DNA of 64,000 nt from positions 1 to 64,000 of the forward strand of contig JAKLHK010000019.1 of the NCBI GenBank assembly GCA_022710185.1, read 5' to 3'. Shown here piece by piece: positions 60,574-64,000 of this stretch. Origin of the DNA: Bacteroidota bacterium (GTDB lineage: Bacteria; Bacteroidota; Bacteroidia; Bacteroidales; JAGNHN01). Positions within the stretch are counted from its first letter, which is position 1, and each line of letters begins with the position of its first letter. The translations under genes were made by a program, and so were the position numbers. The notes beneath the pieces are model-generated. The model was given only the letters and a program-made list of their open reading frames with translations. It was not told the DNA's origin and made no database searches.

Positions 60574-61838
60574 GTACCAGTTACAACCGTTCAGAAAGGC
60601 TTGCCGCCGGGCTGATGGCCCGTATGCCCTGGGCCAAGAAGGTAGCCAAGAAGGCCTACCAGCGCCTCAACTTCGCCTTCTACCGGCGGGAGCACCACTG
60701 GGACTCCCCTTATGTGCTTCGCCGCTTCGACCATGAAGGCCTTGAAACCTTTTATGGCTATTACGACCGAAGCCCTGAATCGCCCGACGGGCGCCACCTG
60801 CTCTTTCATGCCGTCAATCCCCCTTCCACCGGCATGCCGTTGCCGGAAGAGATCGCCTGGCTGGTGGTCTACAACCTGCAGGAAGAACGGCCGGTGTTCC
60901 GCTGTTCCACTACCTCCTTCAACTGGCAGCAGGGGGCCAGGGCGCTATGGGTCGATGACCAACACTTTATTTTCAATGATTATGATGCAGAGGCCGACCG
61001 CCACTGCAGCCGTCTGATCTCCCTTGCCCATGGCAGGGCGGTGAAGACGTATCCCGTGCCCATATATGATGTCGCGGGGTATGTCGCGGTTTCGCTCAGT
61101 TTCGACCGTCTGCAGCTGCTACGCCCTGAGTATGGCTACCGCGACCGCGCAGGGAAGATCTCCCTCGCTCAGCTGAATGATGAACAGGACGGCATCACTT
61201 TCCTGGACCTCCGCAGCGGGGCGCAGCGGCAGTTGCTAAGCATCAATGCGCTTCGTTCCTTTGAACGGGAGGATAGCTTTGAAGATGCCCATCACTGGGT
61301 CAACCATCTCATGCTCAGTCCTTCGGGCCAGAGCCTCATGTTCCTTCACCGCTGGCGCCGAGGGGGGAGGGTGCATCACCGGCTGATGCATATGGCCACG
61401 GATGGGAGTGCCCTCAGGGTGTTGGTGAGTGGCATGGTGAGCCATTGTACCTGGAAGGGGGAGGACCAGATTATTGGATATATGTCGCCCCAGGGGGGTC
61501 CGGGGGAGTATTACCTTCTCGACCTGAATTCGGGCACCCGTCGGGTCATAGGGCAGGGGGTGCTGGACCGCTACGGTGACGGTCACCCCGGCATGAGGGG
61601 GGAGAAAATGCTCTTCGATACCTATCCCGACCGTTCCCGGATGAAGGACCTGCTGTTGTTCGAGCTGGGCGATGCCATGCCCGAGCGCCTGGGCAGCTTT
61701 TTTGAAGGGTTCCGATATTACGGGCCCAGCCGCTGCGACCTGCACCCGCGCTGGAGCCGTGACGGGCGAGTGGTCTATTTCGACAGCGTTCACGAAGGGG
61801 TGCGCCGGTTGTACGCCCTTCATCTGCATGAAGCATGA
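60570..61838 (+). CDS. Beta-propeller-like protein of unknown function in glycan cluster
   Basis: A 422-residue protein without signal peptide or membrane helix. After a basic N-terminal stretch come blade-like repeats: YGYYDRSPESPDGRHLLFHA, HLMLSPSGQSLMFLHRW, MSPQGGPGEYYLLDLNSG, DGHPGMRGEKMLFDTYPD and DLHPRWSRDGRVVYFDSVH. These SPDG/SPSG/SRDG turns are the TolB/WD40-like propeller pattern. Position between two glycosyltransferases with overlapping starts implies a cytoplasmic role in glycan synthesis; binding, scaffolding or an unusual transferase are all possible. I know of no defined activity. Confidence 0.75.
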   Translation: MSTSYNRSERLAAGLMARMPWAKKVAKKAYQRLNFAFYRREHHWDSPYVLRRFDHEGLETFYGYYDRSPESPDGRHLLFHAVNPPSTGMPLPEEIAWLVVYNLQEERPVFRCSTTSFNWQQGARALWVDDQHFIFNDYDAEADRHCSRLISLAHGRAVKTYPVPIYDVAGYVAVSLSFDRLQLLRPEYGYRDRAGKISLAQLNDEQDGITFLDLRSGAQRQLLSINALRSFEREDSFEDAHHWVNHLMLSPSGQSLMFLHRWRRGGRVHHRLMHMATDGSALRVLVSGMVSHCTWKGEDQIIGYMSPQGGPGEYYLLDLNSGTRRVIGQGVLDRYGDGHPGMRGEKMLFDTYPDRSRMKDLLLFELGDAMPERLGSFFEGFRYYGPSRCDLHPRWSRDGRVVYFDSVHEGVRRLYALHLHEA

Positions 61839-62643
61839 GCCGGCCGTCATATTGCCCGTTTATGCGGGGGATGATCCGCGGTACTTTGCCGAGGCCCTGG
61901 AGAGTGTGCTATGCCAGCTGCCTTCCGGCGGGTTGCTCCTTGTCGTAGCCGACGGACCGGTAGGTCCCTGGTTTGACGAGCTGGTGCCTGCCCCGGGCCA
62001 GGGGGTGGAGATCCTCCGTCTCGAAACGAACCAGGGGCTGGCCGTGGCCCTCAATACCGGAGTGGAAAGGGTGCTCGGTCTCGGCTATTCCTTCATCGCC
62101 CGCATGGATGCCGACGACCGCATGCTGCCGGGTCGCCTGAAGTCCCAGGCCGAATTTCTCCGGGAGAACCCCACGGCAGACATCGTAGGATGCGCGATAG
62201 TCGAGATCAATGCTGCCGGGGAAAGCACGGGTAAGGTGGTACGCTATCCGGGCACCCATGAGGCCTGCCTGCGCTTCTTCCGCTTTCGTGACCCGCTGGC
62301 CCATCCGGCGGTGATGTTCCGCGATACCTGGTTCCGTAAGGCGGGAATGTATGACCCCTCATTCCGTAAGAACCAGGATACCGAGCTGTGGTACCGGGGA
62401 TTTCTGCATGGCTGCCGCTTCGCCAACCTTCAGGACGTTTTCCTGGAATATCGCATGACCCCAGGGCTATACCGAAGCCGCAGGGGGGGGTGGCAGAGGG
62501 CACGACAGCTCCTTGCCCTGAGGGGCAGGATCAACCGTGGACTGGGCTACGGGCCGGAAGCCTGGATCGTGGCCCTGGGAATGGCCGGGTTGTCCCTGAT
62601 GCCCGCTTTCCTGCGTAAATTGGCCTACCGTTTTCTCCGATAG
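61828..62643 (+). CDS. Glycosyltransferase, GT2 type
   Basis: A 271-residue GT-A enzyme. It has AVILPVYAGDD at the N terminus, ESVLCQ, the metal-binding DxD-like ARMDADD near residue 96, and a downstream QDTELWYRG with the likely catalytic Asp/Glu near residue 190. The ATG at 61828 starts MKHEPAVILPVY and overlaps the propeller gene by 11 nt; a longer open frame from 61672 lies within that gene. A C-terminal hydrophobic stretch may help membrane association. Confidence 0.92.
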   Translation: MKHEPAVILPVYAGDDPRYFAEALESVLCQLPSGGLLLVVADGPVGPWFDELVPAPGQGVEILRLETNQGLAVALNTGVERVLGLGYSFIARMDADDRMLPGRLKSQAEFLRENPTADIVGCAIVEINAAGESTGKVVRYPGTHEACLRFFRFRDPLAHPAVMFRDTWFRKAGMYDPSFRKNQDTELWYRGFLHGCRFANLQDVFLEYRMTPGLYRSRRGGWQRARQLLALRGRINRGLGYGPEAWIVALGMAGLSLMPAFLRKLAYRFLR

Positions 62644-62648
62644 ACGCC

Positions 62649-63908
62649 ATGCCCATGCCGACCAGGGAACTGCTCCTCCGTTTTGACCGATACAGCTTCG
62701 TGCTGCTGGCCTTTCTCATCCCCCTGCACAAGGCGGCGGTGCCGGTACTCATCGCCCTGATGCTGCTGCGATGGTTGCTGGCCGGGGAGTTCCTGCGGAT
62801 TGCCCGCATGCTCGAGGTATCCCGGCCTCGGATGTACCTCCTGCTGTTCGCCCTCTTCTACGTCCTGCACCTGGTGGGGATGCTGGGCACCTCCAACCTG
62901 GAGGCCGGGTGGTTCGACATGGAAGTTAAGCTCTCCCTTATCATCTTTCCCCTTATCTTCCTAACCCTTCCGCGGGATACCCTGGAGGAGGAATGGGGGC
63001 GGAGGGTGCTGATGGCCTTCGTGGCGGGATCAGGGCTGAGCATGCTGCTCTCCCTGGGCCGGGCCATTTTGGTTTGGCATGGCAGCGGAGATGCTGCGGC
63101 CTTCTATTACACCCGACTGTCCTGGTTCCACCATGCCGGGTACATGGCGATGTACCTCAACTTCGCCACGGTGATCTGCATCTATTTTCTGACCCGGGAA
63201 GGGCACCGGCGGGACAGGTACCTCAGTGCGGCCGGCCTGGGCGTCATCTTCTTCTTCATGCTCTGTGTCGTGCTGCTCAGCTCCAAGGCCGGGATACTCG
63301 GCATGGTAGTGGTGCTGTTCATGAGCATGGTATATCTTATCGTTCGCCAACGCATGCTCCTGAAAGGGATACTGTGGTTCCTCCTTTCGATCAGCGTGTT
63401 CTATGCGATGGTCCTCGGTATGCCGTATTCCATGCAGCGCATGGAGCGGGCTGCGGCCACCGTTGGGGGCGCGGATCAGGTGAAGGCTTCGACCCGTGAG
63501 AGTACCGGCGAGCGCTTGCTGGTGTGGCAAGCCTCCTGGGAGGTGGTGAGCCGCAACTTCCTGGTGGGCGTAGGCACCGGCGATGTGGTGGATGAGTTGG
63601 TAAAGGTTTACAAGCACAGGGGCATCACCGCGGCGGCCCGCGACCGGCTGAATACCCACAACCAGCTGCTGCAGACCCAGGCCGGACTGGGCATCATCGG
63701 CTCACTGGCCCTGGTGCTCATGCTGTTGCTGCCGCTCATCCAGGCCCTGCGGAAGTATGAATACCCCTATGCCATGTTCCTGCTGCTGTTCGGGCTTAAT
63801 ATTATGGTAGAGTCCATGTTGCAGACCCAGTCGGGTGTGATCTTCTATGCCTTTTTCAACGTGCTGCTCTTCACTTATCGTCCGTCCACCATACAAACAC
63901 CGGCATAA
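62649..63908 (+). CDS. O-antigen ligase/polymerase family membrane protein
   Basis: A 419-residue protein with about 10-12 predicted helices and a large periplasmic loop. The Wzy_C/WaaL-type region contains ESTGERLLVWQASWEVV, FLVGVGTGD and TRLNTHNQLLQTQAGLG-like text (DRLNTHNQLLQTQ). The conserved histidine and arginine are as expected for ligases that transfer polymer from undecaprenyl diphosphate. Ligase and polymerase cannot be told apart by sequence alone. It ends the visible operon, and a hairpin follows. Confidence 0.88.
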   Translation: MPMPTRELLLRFDRYSFVLLAFLIPLHKAAVPVLIALMLLRWLLAGEFLRIARMLEVSRPRMYLLLFALFYVLHLVGMLGTSNLEAGWFDMEVKLSLIIFPLIFLTLPRDTLEEEWGRRVLMAFVAGSGLSMLLSLGRAILVWHGSGDAAAFYYTRLSWFHHAGYMAMYLNFATVICIYFLTREGHRRDRYLSAAGLGVIFFFMLCVVLLSSKAGILGMVVVLFMSMVYLIVRQRMLLKGILWFLLSISVFYAMVLGMPYSMQRMERAAATVGGADQVKASTRESTGERLLVWQASWEVVSRNFLVGVGTGDVVDELVKVYKHRGITAAARDRLNTHNQLLQTQAGLGIIGSLALVLMLLLPLIQALRKYEYPYAMFLLLFGLNIMVESMLQTQSGVIFYAFFNVLLFTYRPSTIQTPA

Positions 63909-63915
63909 GCCCTTT

Positions 63916-63938
63916 AATATGTCCCTACGGGGCATATT
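63916..63938 (+). terminator. Hairpin after the glycan operon (possible dispersed palindrome)
   Basis: AATATGTCCC (63916-63925) and GGGGCATATT (63929-63938) pair over 10 positions with one G-U and a TAC loop, 8 nt after the last stop. The CCCTAC-GGGG core resembles the palindromes at 44503 and 44552. The final 62 bases of the window are AT-rich and show no gene. Confidence 0.5.
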
Positions 63939-64000
63939 GCTATGTGTTTACTGCAATTAGTATGAGTTAAGTAAATGATGTTATAGACAGTATATCAGCT

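Overview
The window is GC-rich chromosomal DNA from a member of the Bacteroidota. The evidence is TAnnTTTG-type -7 promoter boxes, a lipidated BamA-like TamL, two secreted proteins with type IX secretion C-terminal signals, gldF/gldG, a carboxypeptidase-regulatory-domain TonB receptor, type-3 ProS and weak Shine-Dalgarno signals. It holds no rRNA, CRISPR array, intact insertion sequence or phage block. Genus cannot be fixed from the sequence alone.

Layout. 1-550: an 81-bp tandem repeat running off the left edge, a tRNA-Val(CAC) with a clear promoter and hairpin, and one copy of a dispersed repeat. 553-9440: tamL, a RecD-like helicase, proS (opposite strand), a Tyr/Trp/Gly-rich lipoprotein and a FadL-family porin. 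9437-16350: zinc-ribbon protein and Nif3 protein on the minus strand; lpxK, purine nucleoside phosphorylase, a cysteine-less thioredoxin-like lipoprotein and lpxH on the plus strand; gap convergent with lpxH. 16400-28063: two large secreted proteins (a 967-aa type-B CTD protein and a 2172-aa PKD protein with a type-A CTD) around an M20 peptidase and a cold-shock-domain protein.

28064-33743 carries a complete cNOR-type nitric oxide reductase operon, norC-norB-norQ-norD-norE-norF, behind an AT-rich leader, with dsbD tail to tail. No nir, nos or NO-responsive regulator is in the window, so NO detoxification or a partial denitrification chain is likely. 36000-45730: a UbiD-family decarboxylase, ornithine aminotransferase, an exported Fe/Mn superoxide dismutase, phoH, purC, an aminotransferase/sugar-phosphotransferase pair for glycan building, and a SirB1-type protein, separated by repeat-rich intergenic DNA.

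45786-56218: a TonB-dependent receptor, rpmB, cinA, a universal stress protein, a nucleoside phosphorylase, a SAM-hydroxide adenosyltransferase, and gldF-gldG-DUF4340. 56228-63908 is a tightly overlapped surface-polysaccharide operon: epimerase, flippase, ATP-grasp protein, GT4, a beta-propeller protein of unknown role, GT2 and O-antigen ligase/polymerase. The cell thus devotes much of this region to its envelope: lipid A (lpxK, lpxH), outer-membrane assembly (TamL), glycan synthesis, TonB and FadL uptake, T9SS cargo and gliding. The least explained items are the ATP-grasp/beta-propeller pair, the Cys-rich modules of the giant secreted protein, the control of the nor operon, and several families of short intergenic repeats.
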